In this document: in pieces, positions 1 to 7,926 of the stretch | How positions within the stretch are numbered: the first letter of the stretch is position 1 | Layout: every line of letters begins with the position of its first letter | Source of the DNA: Candidatus Pacearchaeota archaeon | GTDB lineage: Archaea; Nanobdellota; Nanobdellia; Pacearchaeales; GW2011-AR1 | Assembly (NCBI GenBank): GCA_002689985.1 | Contig: NZDC01000027.1 | Location: forward strand, 1-21,061 | Direction of reading: 5' to 3' | DNA length: 21,061 nt | Position numbers and translations under genes: made by a program | Notes under the pieces: model-generated | Seen by the model: the letters and a program-made list of their open reading frames with translations, nothing else | Databases searched by the model: none | Told to the model about the DNA's origin: nothing

Positions 1-166
1 CAAAAGATACAAAATAAGAGTGAATTGACATTTTAGTATCCTTATTAAATTCAAATAATAAATTTTCATTTGTTTTAGATTTAAACATTAATCCAATTAA
101 TCTATTAAATGGGGAAGGTTTCTTAATAGATACATTAATACTTTTATTTTTATAATAAATCTTCAT
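1..166 (-). CDS. DUF192 family protein, N-terminal part (3' end beyond the window)
   Basis: This frame is open from an ATG at 164-166 to the window edge and gives 55 residues with no stop. The segment GLMFKSKTNENLLFEF matches the usual GLMFR...LLF core of DUF192, and the following KMSIHSYFV fits the family segment that normally leads into a conserved Trp/Leu-rich strand. DUF192 proteins are small, often about 110-160 residues, and their biochemical role is not settled. There is no signal peptide, so this copy is probably cytoplasmic. An AT box at 188-195 lies about 26 nt upstream of the ATG, which fits a leaderless transcript and supports this start. The family call rests on pattern memory, and the C-terminal half is not visible. 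Confidence 0.7.
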   Translation of the reverse strand, partial: MKIYYKNKSINVSIKKPSPFNRLIGLMFKSKTNENLLFEFNKDTKMSIHSYFVSF

Positions 167-211
167 TTAAAATTTAAGATAACTCAATTAATAAACTTTT
201 TATATTAAGAA

Positions 212-598
212 TTAATTTTTATTTTTACCATATCTTACAACAATTGTTCTTTCTTTCCTTTCAATAGCTAATTCAAGAGCATTTGGTTTTCCAAGCTCAT
301 TCCACTTTTTAAATGTCAAATCAAGAACTCCTTTATCAAAAGGGGTTTGCTTTGATCGCTTGGTTTTACTAAATCCTACTGAATAAATGCATCCTCCTCT
401 TGAAACATCAACATGGCCTGATTTATGTTTAATTTTATATTCTCCATCATCATTCACAATTTCCATTTTCCATTCATTATCTAATTTAGCACAATTATTC
501 TTAAAATTAAACAAATTATACCATCCACTCCCAAAACCACAAACATGAACATATGTTTGATGATAAATTTCTCCTGTTCTTATTAATTCTGTTTTCAT
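212..598 (-). CDS. hypothetical protein, 128 aa
   Basis: I do not recognise this family. The protein is soluble, with no signal peptide or membrane segment. Its N-terminal third is rich in aromatic residues and Gly (CGFGSGWYNLFNF), the middle alternates acidic and basic strands (KMEIVNDDGEYKIKHKSG), and the C-terminus is basic. Alternating short hydrophobic and charged stretches suggest a small beta-rich fold. Two of its cysteines do not form CxxC pairs. An AT box at 619-627 sits 25 nt upstream of the ATG, so the gene probably has its own leaderless promoter. It lies 34 nt downstream of the COG4900-type gene on the same strand. Confidence 0.75.
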   Translation of the reverse strand: MKTELIRTGEIYHQTYVHVCGFGSGWYNLFNFKNNCAKLDNEWKMEIVNDDGEYKIKHKSGHVDVSRGGCIYSVGFSKTKRSKQTPFDKGVLDLTFKKWNELGKPNALELAIERKERTIVVRYGKNKN

Positions 599-632
599 GT
601 AGTGAGAGAATTTTTATGATTTAAAAATTCTT

Positions 633-1022
633 CTATATCTCAGTATCTAAATTCTTTAATTTTAAACTCTCAAATCTTTCATAGAATAAATCAACATTTT
701 TTTCAGTTACATGATTATGATGTTTAAATCCTCCTCCAAATGTCTTAGGAATATGCATTAATTCATGAATTATTACTTTAATTTGATCCTTATAACTCAA
801 TTTGTCAAATCTTTCTGATAAAAATTCTAATGCATAAATAGCCTTAATTCCTATTGCTTTTTGCATTAATTTTCCGAGTGCATGACACCTTGCAATAGTT
901 CCACGTGACGATGTTCCATAACTTCTAAAACATCTTACTCTATTAATAACAATATGAGGAAATAATACTTTAGAAATTTCTTCTGCTTTAGCTTGAAGTT
1001 CTGGAGAAAATTCGTATTTCAT
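633..1022 (-). CDS. predicted zinc metallopeptidase, COG4900-like
   Basis: The sequence has a zincin motif, HELMH at residues 86-90, followed by IPKTFGGG and an HHNH cluster near the C-terminus. This layout (HExxHIPKTFxGG followed by further histidines) is what I associate with the archaeal predicted metallopeptidases of COG4900. The substrate is unknown. There is no signal peptide or membrane segment, so it is probably cytoplasmic. I chose the ATG at 1020-1022 (129 residues) over an in-frame TTG six bases upstream, because an AT box at 1044-1050 lies 25 nt before that ATG. This matches the leaderless spacing of neighbouring genes. It lies 36 nt downstream of pyrB with its own promoter, so a shared operon is not required. 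Confidence 0.8.
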   Translation of the reverse strand: MKYEFSPELQAKAEEISKVLFPHIVINRVRCFRSYGTSSRGTIARCHALGKLMQKAIGIKAIYALEFLSERFDKLSYKDQIKVIIHELMHIPKTFGGGFKHHNHVTEKNVDLFYERFESLKLKNLDTEI

Positions 1023-1058
1023 ATACAAATAAAAAGTAAAATGTTTAAATAACTTGCC

Positions 1059-1982
1059 TTAGGAATATCTATTGTTAATTATTAAATCGAGCAAGGCCAT
1101 TCTAATATAAAGTCCATTTTCAGCTTGTCTAAAATATGCAATTCTTTTATCTTTTTGTTCTACATCGACAGACAAATCGATCTCTTCTACATGAGGCAAT
1201 GGATGCATAATAATTGAATTTTCATTTATTAATTCAAAATTTTCCTTGCTAATAATATATTTTCCATTTGCTTTTTCATAATCGTCCATGTTCATTCTTT
1301 CTTTTTGAATTCTAGTCATATAAATAACATCAACTTCTGGCAAAATATCATTTAGATTTTCTTTTTCTACAAATTTAACATTATGTTTTTTTAAGTATTC
1401 TTTAATATCTTCTCCTATCCTTAAGTTTTCAGGAGAAACAAAAATTATCTCAATTTCATTAAATTTTCCAAGTAGATAACATAAAGATCTTACTGTTCTA
1501 CCAGTTGATAAATCACCAACCATTGCAATTTTTAATTTATCTAATCTTTTAATTTCCTTATAAATTGTATAAACATCAAGTATTGCTTGAGTTGGATGCT
1601 GTCCTTTTCCATCTCCAGCATTTACAATTGGAACTTTGCTAACTTTAGATGCAATAAAAGCAGCTCCTCCTTCATTATGCCTCATAACAATGCAATCAGA
1701 ATATCCCGAAATTACTCTTATGCTGTCTTCTATAGACTCCCCTTTAATTGCTGAAGAAAATTCTTTTGCATTCTCAGTACTAATAACTTTTCCTCCAAGT
1801 CTTATCATTGCAGATTCAAAGCTTAATCTTGTTCTTGTACTTGGCTCATAAAATAATGTTGCAAGTATTTTACCATTTAAACTCATGGAAGAATTTTTTC
1901 TTAATTCGTCAGCTCTCTCAAATAAATAAAAAAGAATATCTCTATCAAATTGTTGTGATTCAAGAATATGTTTTATACCCAT
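1059..1982 (-). CDS. pyrB: aspartate carbamoyltransferase catalytic subunit
   Basis: PyrB condenses carbamoyl phosphate with L-aspartate to N-carbamoyl-aspartate, the committed step of pyrimidine synthesis, in the cytoplasm. The carbamoyl-phosphate loop STRTR is at residues 48-52. A following SSAIKGES segment supplies the mobile-loop lysine, HPTQ is at 129-132, TRIQKER at 223-229 and HPLPHVEEI at 260-268. All are diagnostic and intact. The length of 307 residues is normal for a catalytic chain. The regulatory subunit gene pyrI, often adjacent in archaea, is not next to it here. A TATA-like box at 2004-2011 is 26 nt upstream of the ATG, pointing to a leaderless mRNA. No other pyrimidine gene is in the window. 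Confidence 0.97.
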   Translation of the reverse strand: MGIKHILESQQFDRDILFYLFERADELRKNSSMSLNGKILATLFYEPSTRTRLSFESAMIRLGGKVISTENAKEFSSAIKGESIEDSIRVISGYSDCIVMRHNEGGAAFIASKVSKVPIVNAGDGKGQHPTQAILDVYTIYKEIKRLDKLKIAMVGDLSTGRTVRSLCYLLGKFNEIEIIFVSPENLRIGEDIKEYLKKHNVKFVEKENLNDILPEVDVIYMTRIQKERMNMDDYEKANGKYIISKENFELINENSIIMHPLPHVEEIDLSVDVEQKDKRIAYFRQAENGLYIRMALLDLIINNRYS

Positions 1983-2003
1983 TTTAGATAAAAAACTATT
2001 GGG

Positions 2004-2011
2004 TTTTTAAA
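2004..2011 (-). promoter_or_regulatory. TATA box of pyrB
   Basis: TTTAAAAA on the minus strand is centred 26 nt before the ATG at 1982. The near-identical boxes at 2407-2414 (YkgJ-type gene), 2626-2634 (59-residue gene), 1044-1050 (COG4900-type gene) and 619-627 (128-residue gene) keep the same spacing. Confidence 0.6.
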
Positions 2012-2022
2012 TTTGATTGTGA

Positions 2023-2385
2023 TTAAATTATTTTTTTAAATTTATTTTTAATATATTCATCAATCTCCTTTAATGTCTTAAATGTATGTTTCTCATTATA
2101 TTCATTATGGAAAAGGCATTCATCATGCTCATATTCTTTACATATTCCTGGCCTATTTTCATAAACAGTACACTGATTATCTTCATCTAAAAATTCACAA
2201 GGAGTAATAAATTCTACATTCCACATATTATCTTCTTCAACATAAACATTCACATTTTTATGAGTTACATACCATCTTAAGTCTTCAAAATCTTCTTTAG
2301 TTTTAGGAGTATCTATTTCAATTGCGAGATATCTACAACAATCTCCTTTACATCCATTACATGTTTTAGATTTGGGGTCTTTCAT
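2023..2385 (-). CDS. YkgJ-type Cys-cluster protein (putative Zn or Fe-S binding)
   Basis: The 120-residue protein begins with C9-x2-C12-x3-CC(16-17) and continues with C63, C72, C82 and C90. The CxxCxxxCC start plus a later C..C..RPxxC pattern is the hallmark of the YkgJ / UPF0153 zinc- or iron-sulfur-binding family (formerly CxxCxxCC). The family's function is unresolved. A metal site made from the eight cysteines is expected. There is no signal peptide. An AT box at 2407-2414 lies 26 nt upstream of the ATG. The gene stands between pyrB and a tiny unknown gene, all on the same strand with separate promoters. Confidence 0.85.
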   Translation of the reverse strand: MKDPKSKTCNGCKGDCCRYLAIEIDTPKTKEDFEDLRWYVTHKNVNVYVEEDNMWNVEFITPCEFLDEDNQCTVYENRPGICKEYEHDECLFHNEYNEKHTFKTLKEIDEYIKNKFKKII

Positions 2386-2424
2386 TAATAAAAAAGAATT
2401 AATTGTTTTTTAAATTTATCTTAA

Positions 2425-2604
2425 TTATTTTAGTTTAAATGAACTTCTAAATGAATAATTAATAACATCTCCTTTTCGAGAAGGTTCATAAATCTCTCTT
2501 TCTCCAGTCTTAGAATTATCAAAATAGTATAAGATAGTTTTCTCTAATTGTTTTGCACCCTCAGGCAATCCATTTTTTAAAAATTTAATTTCATCTATTA
2601 CCAT
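2425..2604 (-). CDS. small protein, 59 aa
   Basis: An open frame of 59 codons starts at an ATG (2602-2604) and ends at TAA (2425-2427), in a gap that would otherwise be empty. The product starts MVIDEIKFLKNGLPEGAKQL and ends in a basic segment, SFRSSFKLK. It has mixed charge, one central Lys/Glu-rich helix-like stretch and no cysteines or membrane segment. An AT box at 2626-2634 (TTTATAAA core) is centred 26 nt upstream of the ATG, exactly the spacing seen for its neighbours. That is the main argument that it is a real leaderless gene. I do not recognise a family. Confidence 0.6.
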   Translation of the reverse strand: MVIDEIKFLKNGLPEGAKQLEKTILYYFDNSKTGEREIYEPSRKGDVINYSFRSSFKLK

Positions 2605-2654
2605 AAATATTTATTTAGAAAATTGTTTATAAATTTAATTATAATAAAAGAGAT

Positions 2655-3836
2655 TTATCTTGTTGCAATCTCTAAAGCATCTCTATGTTTTAACTCATAG
2701 GATTTTCCAAGAGCTCTTTTAGTTCTTGCATCTATTGCCTTGATAAAATTATCCCCAAAATCAGTATGTAAAAAAAAGGCAAAATCTAATGCTGTTGAGC
2801 CATTTGGCAATAAAAAACAATCAGGCAAGATATTTCCTTTGTTATCTTTTAATTTATTTGCACTTGCTGGAAAAATTGCAATATAATTTAATAAATCAAA
2901 AACAGCTGAATTTAAAATTTCTTGAACTCCTGTACTATCAAATCTATTTAAGACATTTTCTTGAATTTTATCAAGAGCTTGTTTTTGTTTGTCCATTAAT
3001 TCTTTTTTTATTTTAAATTTATTTTCGCCAGAAATATAATCTATTAGTCCTGCTTTTTCTGCCTGTCTTAATGCAAGTTCAGAATCAGCTGAACAAGGGA
3101 TAATTATTAAATCAGGAAATTTATCCTTTAACTTTCCATAATTTTCTTTTCCTTTAAGAGTATCAATTTTATTCGCAGCAATAATCATTGGTTTAGAAAT
3201 CTTTCTAAGTTTTGATGCAAATTCCTTAACTTGCATATCATTCCAAGTGCTTGGTTTATCTTGCAAATCTATTTTAATTAAAACTTCTTTAATTTGATCT
3301 TCACTAACTTTTAACCCTGAAAATTGCTTTGCAACAGCTTCTGAAAATTTAGATTTTTCCATTTCTGTTTTTCGTGTAAAAGTTTTCCAGACTTTTATTA
3401 AAATATTATAATACCATTTATTTAATTCATCTTCTAAAAATTCAATATCATTGCAAGGGTCATAATCTTTTGTTGGTTTTCCCTCACCATCTGTTTCTCC
3501 AGAAACATCTACAATATGAATAAAAACATCTGCTTTTCTTAAATCATCTAGAAATTGATTTCCAAGCCCTTTTCCTTCACTACTTCCTTTTACAAGTCCT
3601 GCAACATCCATTAATTCAACAGGAACAAATCTGTTATGATTAATGCAATATCCATGGCTTGGATTACATTGAGTTTTAAATTCTTGATCAATACAATCTA
3701 TTTTAACATATCCAATTCCATGATTAGCCTTAATTGTTGTAAAAGGGTACGCGGCAATTTCAACTTCTGCGAGAGTCGCTGCTTTAAAAAAAGTACTTTT
3801 TCCAACTGAAGGTTTGCCAACCAATCCTATTAACAT
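2655..3836 (-). CDS. archaeal OBG/YchF-like translation-associated GTPase
   Basis: This is a P-loop GTPase of the Obg-HflX superfamily, archaeal YchF-like branch, thought to act with ribosomes. The G1 loop GKPSVGKST spans residues 7-15, PFTT (G2-like) 31-34, DVAGLVKGSSEGKGLGNQF (G3 with the Obg signature) from 77, and NKID (G4) 222-225. A C-terminal TGS-type domain follows from about residue 315, ending in the typical LGKSYELKHRDALEI block. The length of 393 residues is normal. An insert between G2 and G3 carries Cys48, Cys57 and Cys64. The gene has its own box A (3860-3867, 27 nt from the ATG) and diverges from the TrmB-type regulator. No specific gene symbol is safe. Confidence 0.92.
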   Translation of the reverse strand: MLIGLVGKPSVGKSTFFKAATLAEVEIAAYPFTTIKANHGIGYVKIDCIDQEFKTQCNPSHGYCINHNRFVPVELMDVAGLVKGSSEGKGLGNQFLDDLRKADVFIHIVDVSGETDGEGKPTKDYDPCNDIEFLEDELNKWYYNILIKVWKTFTRKTEMEKSKFSEAVAKQFSGLKVSEDQIKEVLIKIDLQDKPSTWNDMQVKEFASKLRKISKPMIIAANKIDTLKGKENYGKLKDKFPDLIIIPCSADSELALRQAEKAGLIDYISGENKFKIKKELMDKQKQALDKIQENVLNRFDSTGVQEILNSAVFDLLNYIAIFPASANKLKDNKGNILPDCFLLPNGSTALDFAFFLHTDFGDNFIKAIDARTKRALGKSYELKHRDALEIATR

Positions 3837-3859
3837 TCTAAATTATTGAAGATTAATTA

Positions 3860-3867
3860 TTTAAATA
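3860..3867 (-). promoter_or_regulatory. TATA box of the OBG-like GTPase gene
   Basis: TATTTAAA on the minus strand is 27 nt before the ATG at 3836. It lies in the divergent interval shared with the TrmB-type gene, whose own box is at 3883-3890. Confidence 0.65.
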
Positions 3868-3882
3868 TATAGTATAGAAAAA

Positions 3883-3890
3883 ATTAAATA
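3883..3890 (+). promoter_or_regulatory. TATA box of the TrmB-type gene
   Basis: ATTAAATA is centred 25-26 nt before the ATG at 3912, and no ribosome site is present. Confidence 0.55.
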
Positions 3891-3911
3891 ATCTATTGTA
3901 CTTTAATAAAT

Positions 3912-4655
3912 ATGAAAGAAAATAATGTAAAAGATGTTCTAGAATCAATAGGATTAAATAAAAATGAAATTCTAGTTTATTTAGATTTAATTAGAATTGG
4001 AAAATCATCCGCAGGAGATATATCAAAAAGAACAAAGATACATAGATCAAATATATATGATATTCTAGAAAAATTGTTAAAAAAAGGAATTGTTGATCAG
4101 ATTATTGAAAATGAAAGAAAAGTTTTTTATCCAAAAGAACCAGGAGATTTGCTAAATTATCTTAAACAAAAAGAAGATGAGTTAAAAAAAATAATTCCAG
4201 AAATAGAAAACATTCAAAATAAACCAAAAGAAGAAAGAAAGGTAAGTATCACAGAAGGATTAAATTCTGTAAAAAATATAATCTTAAATTTCTTAGATTC
4301 TAAAAAACCTATAGATGCATATGGTACTCCAAAAGAAGCAGTAGAAATATTAGGGGGATTTATATTAGAATTTCACAAATTAAGAATAAAAAAGAAAATA
4401 CCTATGAGACATATTTTTGGAGCTGACTCATTAAAGAGAGTTAGAGAATTAAATGAAATGGAATATACAAAAGCAAGATATTTTCCTTCTTCATATAATT
4501 CAAAAATATCTACAAATATTTGTTGTGATAAAGTTGTACTTATCTTATGGGATACACCTATTTCAGCAATAATTATAGAAAATAAGCAAGTAGCAGAGAC
4601 ATATAAAAAATATTTTGATATACTTTGGGAAAGTGCAAAGGTAACTTTTAAGTAG
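3912..4655 (+). CDS. TrmB family transcriptional regulator
   Basis: The N-terminal 70 residues form a winged helix-turn-helix typical of archaeal TrmB proteins: GLNKNEILVYLDLIRIG, then SAGDISKRTKIHRSNIYDILEKL and a wing ending in VFYPKEP. A coiled-coil-like segment rich in Lys and Glu (about 80-110) leads to a C-terminal domain (about 112-247) of the effector-binding type, with GTPKEAVEILGGF near its start. TrmB proteins sense sugars or other small molecules and repress or activate from promoters. The target is not shown here. An AT box at 3883-3890 gives a leaderless start. It diverges from the GTPase gene and could control the repeated promoters to the right, but that is only a possibility. 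Confidence 0.88.
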   Translation: MKENNVKDVLESIGLNKNEILVYLDLIRIGKSSAGDISKRTKIHRSNIYDILEKLLKKGIVDQIIENERKVFYPKEPGDLLNYLKQKEDELKKIIPEIENIQNKPKEERKVSITEGLNSVKNIILNFLDSKKPIDAYGTPKEAVEILGGFILEFHKLRIKKKIPMRHIFGADSLKRVRELNEMEYTKARYFPSSYNSKISTNICCDKVVLILWDTPISAIIIENKQVAETYKKYFDILWESAKVTFK

Positions 4656-4689
4656 TGTTCACATTCTGTCCAAAAAAAGACTACACTTA

Positions 4690-4697
4690 TTTATATA
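4690..4697 (+). promoter_or_regulatory. TATA box of the zinc-ribbon gene
   Basis: TTTATATA, a consensus archaeal box A, is 25-26 nt before the ATG at 4719, with no ribosome site between. Confidence 0.7.
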
Positions 4698-4718
4698 AAA
4701 ATTTTTCTTCTATATCTT

Positions 4719-5057
4719 ATGGTTAGAATAACAAACTTATGCACCAGTTGTGTTCATATAATTACAAATCCTATATGCCCTTATTGTTTTTCAAAACAAG
4801 TAATAACTTGGTTAAGGGATAAAAATATCTCAAGTTACAAAATGAGTAATATAAAGAGATATCTTAGAAAAATGGTAATTGAAGCAGAAGAAACTCCTTC
4901 AAATATTAGATGTATTGTATGTGGTTCAAAAAGAGTTAATCTTTGTGTACATTGTTTTGTAAATAAAGCTACTAGAATAATAGAAAATAATACAGATAGA
5001 AAAATTATAGATAATTTTAATGAGGATTTTGACACAATTATTTGGAGAGTTCATTAA
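4719..5057 (+). CDS. small protein with duplicated zinc-ribbon-like CxxC pairs
   Basis: The 112-residue product has eight cysteines in two parallel sets: C8-x2-C11-x8-C20-x2-C23-F, and C65-x2-C68-x7-C76-x2-C79-F. Each set is followed by a short helix-like stretch with Lys (FSKQVITWL and FVNKATRII). The two halves therefore look like an internal duplication of a four-Cys zinc-binding unit, joined by a basic linker (KRYLRK). I do not recognise a named family. A nucleic-acid or protein-binding role is a guess. A strong TATA box, TTTATATA at 4690-4697, lies 25-26 nt before the ATG, so the mRNA is probably leaderless. Confidence 0.8.
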   Translation: MVRITNLCTSCVHIITNPICPYCFSKQVITWLRDKNISSYKMSNIKRYLRKMVIEAEETPSNIRCIVCGSKRVNLCVHCFVNKATRIIENNTDRKIIDNFNEDFDTIIWRVH

Positions 5058-5108
5058 GAAATTTATATGAGGATGTTAATTCTTAAAACTAAAAAAAATA
5101 AATTTCTT
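5056..5108. terminator. possible bidirectional terminator between convergent genes
   Basis: AAGAAATTTAT (5056-5066) and ATAAATTTCTT (5098-5108) are perfect 11-bp inverted arms with a 31-nt loop. Each arm includes part of the stop codon of one of the two convergent genes. The loop has an A8 run that reads as T8 on the minus strand. The stem is AT-rich and weak. Confidence 0.4.
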
Positions 5109-5464
5109 TAGAATATATCAAAAAATAGTTTTGCTGTAACTTGATATTCAGTTTTTTTAGTTTTATTCAGTTTTTTTATTGATTTTTTAATTACTTCTTG
5201 TAAAGAATCATCATATATTCTTACTCCTTGCATTGAATCAGAAGATTTTGAACCAACAAGTTCCATTTTCAGTAATTTTTTTCCAAAAAATTGGGGAATC
5301 ATTCTACTACTCTTTATTTGAATAGTATAGTTAATTTTTTCTCCTCCAAATGGACCACTATCCCACCCATGAGCTTTTCCTACTATTTCAAGTGATGGTA
5401 CAGCAGTCTTTATTCTATCTTGTAGATATTGACCATGTGTTATTATTCTTCCTTCTATTTCCAT
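5108..5464 (-). CDS. hypothetical protein, 118 aa
   Basis: This is an unrecognised small soluble protein. The first 60 residues are Gly-rich and strand-like (EIVGKAHGWDSGPFGGEKINY). The C-terminal half has a helix-like Lys-rich segment (EVIKKSIKKLNKTKKT) followed by a final strand, AKLFFDIF. No cysteines or membrane segments are present. It converges with the zinc-ribbon gene, and the stop codons of the two genes sit inside the two arms of an inverted repeat. The promoter is less clear than for the neighbours: an AT box at about 5493-5501 is some 33 nt upstream of the ATG. Confidence 0.7.
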   Translation of the reverse strand: MEIEGRIITHGQYLQDRIKTAVPSLEIVGKAHGWDSGPFGGEKINYTIQIKSSRMIPQFFGKKLLKMELVGSKSSDSMQGVRIYDDSLQEVIKKSIKKLNKTKKTEYQVTAKLFFDIF

Positions 5465-5558
5465 TTTATTATAGAAAAATGTATAATTAATGCTTTATAA
5501 ACTTTTATTTATATAACTACTCTAAAATTAATACTAATTAATAATTCAAGAACGCATT

Positions 5559-7904
5559 TCAAGTTATATCTGAATCAGTAGTTGATTCTTCTGAATTAGT
5601 TTCTTCAGTACTTGTTGTTGTATCTTCGCTACTTCCAGAGTTATCATCTTGTGTTGGTTCATCATCAAAACCATAGTCTCCTGTTCCGAAAGGGATACAT
5701 CCGCCAGACCCATCAGATTCATAACCTTCATCACATGAAACTCCATCTCCACCAAAGTTTCCATCACTAGTTCCTGAACGATCATCGAAATCATAATCTC
5801 CTTCTCCTTCAGAATAATCTGGCTCATCACTTTCATAATAACATTCACATCCATTAGGTCCACAACCAGTTCCATGCAATCTTTGACCAGGAATACTATC
5901 ACACTGGCTTTCACAATTATCACAAATTACTCCTTCATCATAATCTCCTTCTTTAGGTGGTTTTGGGTAATCTCCACCATAACACTTACACTCTCCATAT
6001 GAAAAATCCCAAGCCTTATTTTGACTATTACACAAATCTACACACTCTCTTTCTCTTTGTTTTATCTCTTCAAAATCTAATTTACCCTGTGAAAAATCAA
6101 TACACTTAGCATCTATAGTACATTCATAACCATCTCCAGAATCCCCATAAATTGGTTCATCTCCCGCACTATCTCCATAAAGATCTCTACACTCTTGTTT
6201 TTTAGCTTTCCAATCACTCTCAGTCATACAAGGACCATTATAATTTTTATCATCAAAACCCCCATGAGAACTCATTGTTTGAGAAGAAGCTTTATCAAAA
6301 CATTCTAATCTTTCCATTGAATTTTGAATTTTTTGACAATTTATATTAAAACCAGGTCCAGGACCACTCCTATCATGATCTTCAAATTCATATTTTCCAG
6401 GCCCTCCCCATGCTCTAACAAGTAGATTTTTACATTGTTCTTCACTCATACCAGGGCATTGTCTAGGCATTCCTAACTCTTCTACTACCCACCTAGCACA
6501 TTCTTCATTAGTCCAATCACCTGCATTACATTGAGAAGGTCTATCTTCTCTTCTATCAGGTCCTCTAGAACTGCCCATAAATCTATCACATTCTCTAGGA
6601 GTTAAACCTTCTTCACGACATTCGGAAGGCATCATAAATTTTTCACACTCTCTTGGATTTGTTATTCCTGCTTTTGCACATTCTGGTGCATGAATTTCCA
6701 TCATTATTTTATCACAAATTCCTCTACAATCTCTTTCACTATCACATCCAGAGTCTAATAATGGTTGCCTACATTCTTCTGGAGCATTAGTTTCTATCAT
6801 AACTCTTCCACATTCTTTAGGAGTTGTTGCTCCTGCCTCTACACATTCTTTTGGCATATGCATATCATATTGAGATTCCATCATTCCTTCTTCTAATTCT
6901 TCCCAAATATCCTGTAACCAATCAGGAAGTTCAGGCATTTCTAAATCATCAAGTTTCTCACAAGCACGTTCATTACCATCAACATCACAAGCAACAGCTA
7001 ATGGAGCTGCTTCAGAACAAGCATTTGAAAAATCAGTAAAAGGAATATCTTCACATCTACAATCTTGTCCAGAAGTTTTAAAACAATCTTTCATTACCCC
7101 AACAAATTCTCTTGCTATTTTTTCTTGTTCTTTAGTTAAATCTTTATCAAGTTTTTTTTGCCATTTTGGGGCATTATCGTCTGTTTTACACATTCTTGAA
7201 TATTCTAATGGATCTAATTCAGATAATTGAGTACATAATTCTTTAATCTTGCCTGCTATTTCTGCTGCAGTAGCTATCTTATGTTCCTGATTCATAATTT
7301 CACTAACAAATTCTCCTTTTTCTCCTGGAGGAAGTTGATTTCTAATATCTTTCATAGCATTTCTAATTGCAGCAGAACTTCTTTTTGCATCTTCTCTCCT
7401 CTCAGGATCTATTTCATGTTCAATTTCTTCTGCTAATTTCATATAATCTTTTAAAACTTCCTTAGCACTTTCTATATCTCCTGCCTCAACCATTGCTTTA
7501 ATTTCTGCTATTCTTTCTTCCTTTACTTTTAAATCATCTCCAAACCTATCAAAAAATTTATCTATAAAATAAAAAGGACTTCCAGGAGTAGTTCCTGCAT
7601 CTTGTTCAATTTTTGCATCCTCATATCCTGTATATATCTCTTCGTTTTCTTTTTCAAAACCTAGAACTATACACTCACCATTTTGAATTCCACATATAGG
7701 TTCTCCATTAGTTGGTGGTAAACAACTAGCAACAGTAACAAAATCATATGGTGCACAACTATCACCACAAGGCAAACATGTTAATTCATCGTCAGAATCA
7801 TCATCAATTACATCTGTTGTATGATTCTCAGCAAGAATTAATCCAGAAAAAAATATAATTGATATTAAAAATAATGAAAAAACTAAAACCTCTTTTACAC
7901 TCAT
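5559..7904 (-). CDS. secreted Cys-rich repeat protein with acidic Ser/Thr tail
   Basis: The first 25 residues are a signal peptide: a short basic start, a hydrophobic core (VLVFSLFLISIIFFSGLIL), then a likely cut after Ala25. After a Cys-containing segment, residues about 106-225 form a charged helical region beginning TTPGSPFYFIDKFFDRF. It resembles the PGSxxYxxK start and helical pairs of DUF5667-type domains, a loose match. Residues about 350-500 hold degenerate Cys repeats of the form C-x3-G-x-T-x-P-x-E-C-x-x-x-M. The rest is Cys-, Gly- and Asp-rich and ends in a Ser/Thr/Glu/Asp tail (about 750-781). I count about 46 cysteines. No C-terminal membrane anchor is visible. It is probably a disulfide-bonded surface or exported protein. 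Its promoter box is at 7927-7934. Confidence 0.85.
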   Translation of the reverse strand: MSVKEVLVFSLFLISIIFFSGLILAENHTTDVIDDDSDDELTCLPCGDSCAPYDFVTVASCLPPTNGEPICGIQNGECIVLGFEKENEEIYTGYEDAKIEQDAGTTPGSPFYFIDKFFDRFGDDLKVKEERIAEIKAMVEAGDIESAKEVLKDYMKLAEEIEHEIDPERREDAKRSSAAIRNAMKDIRNQLPPGEKGEFVSEIMNQEHKIATAAEIAGKIKELCTQLSELDPLEYSRMCKTDDNAPKWQKKLDKDLTKEQEKIAREFVGVMKDCFKTSGQDCRCEDIPFTDFSNACSEAAPLAVACDVDGNERACEKLDDLEMPELPDWLQDIWEELEEGMMESQYDMHMPKECVEAGATTPKECGRVMIETNAPEECRQPLLDSGCDSERDCRGICDKIMMEIHAPECAKAGITNPRECEKFMMPSECREEGLTPRECDRFMGSSRGPDRREDRPSQCNAGDWTNEECARWVVEELGMPRQCPGMSEEQCKNLLVRAWGGPGKYEFEDHDRSGPGPGFNINCQKIQNSMERLECFDKASSQTMSSHGGFDDKNYNGPCMTESDWKAKKQECRDLYGDSAGDEPIYGDSGDGYECTIDAKCIDFSQGKLDFEEIKQRERECVDLCNSQNKAWDFSYGECKCYGGDYPKPPKEGDYDEGVICDNCESQCDSIPGQRLHGTGCGPNGCECYYESDEPDYSEGEGDYDFDDRSGTSDGNFGGDGVSCDEGYESDGSGGCIPFGTGDYGFDDEPTQDDNSGSSEDTTTSTEETNSEESTTDSDIT

Positions 7905-7926
7905 AATTATATTTATGATTTTTAAG

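Noticed and set aside
1028..1028. TTG start six bases upstream of the COG4900-type ATG
   Set aside because: The ATG at 1022 has the 25-nt box A spacing shared by all neighbours.
5564..5923. Open frame of 119 codons on the minus strand inside the Cys-rich gene
   Set aside because: It overlaps the coding frame of the 781-residue protein, has a repetitive composition expected from a shifted Gly/Asp/Cys-rich frame, and has no promoter of its own.
6824..7039. Plus-strand open frame of 71 codons
   Set aside because: It is antisense to the Cys-rich gene, and its Leu/His/Gln-rich composition is what the complement of Cys/Glu/Met codons gives.
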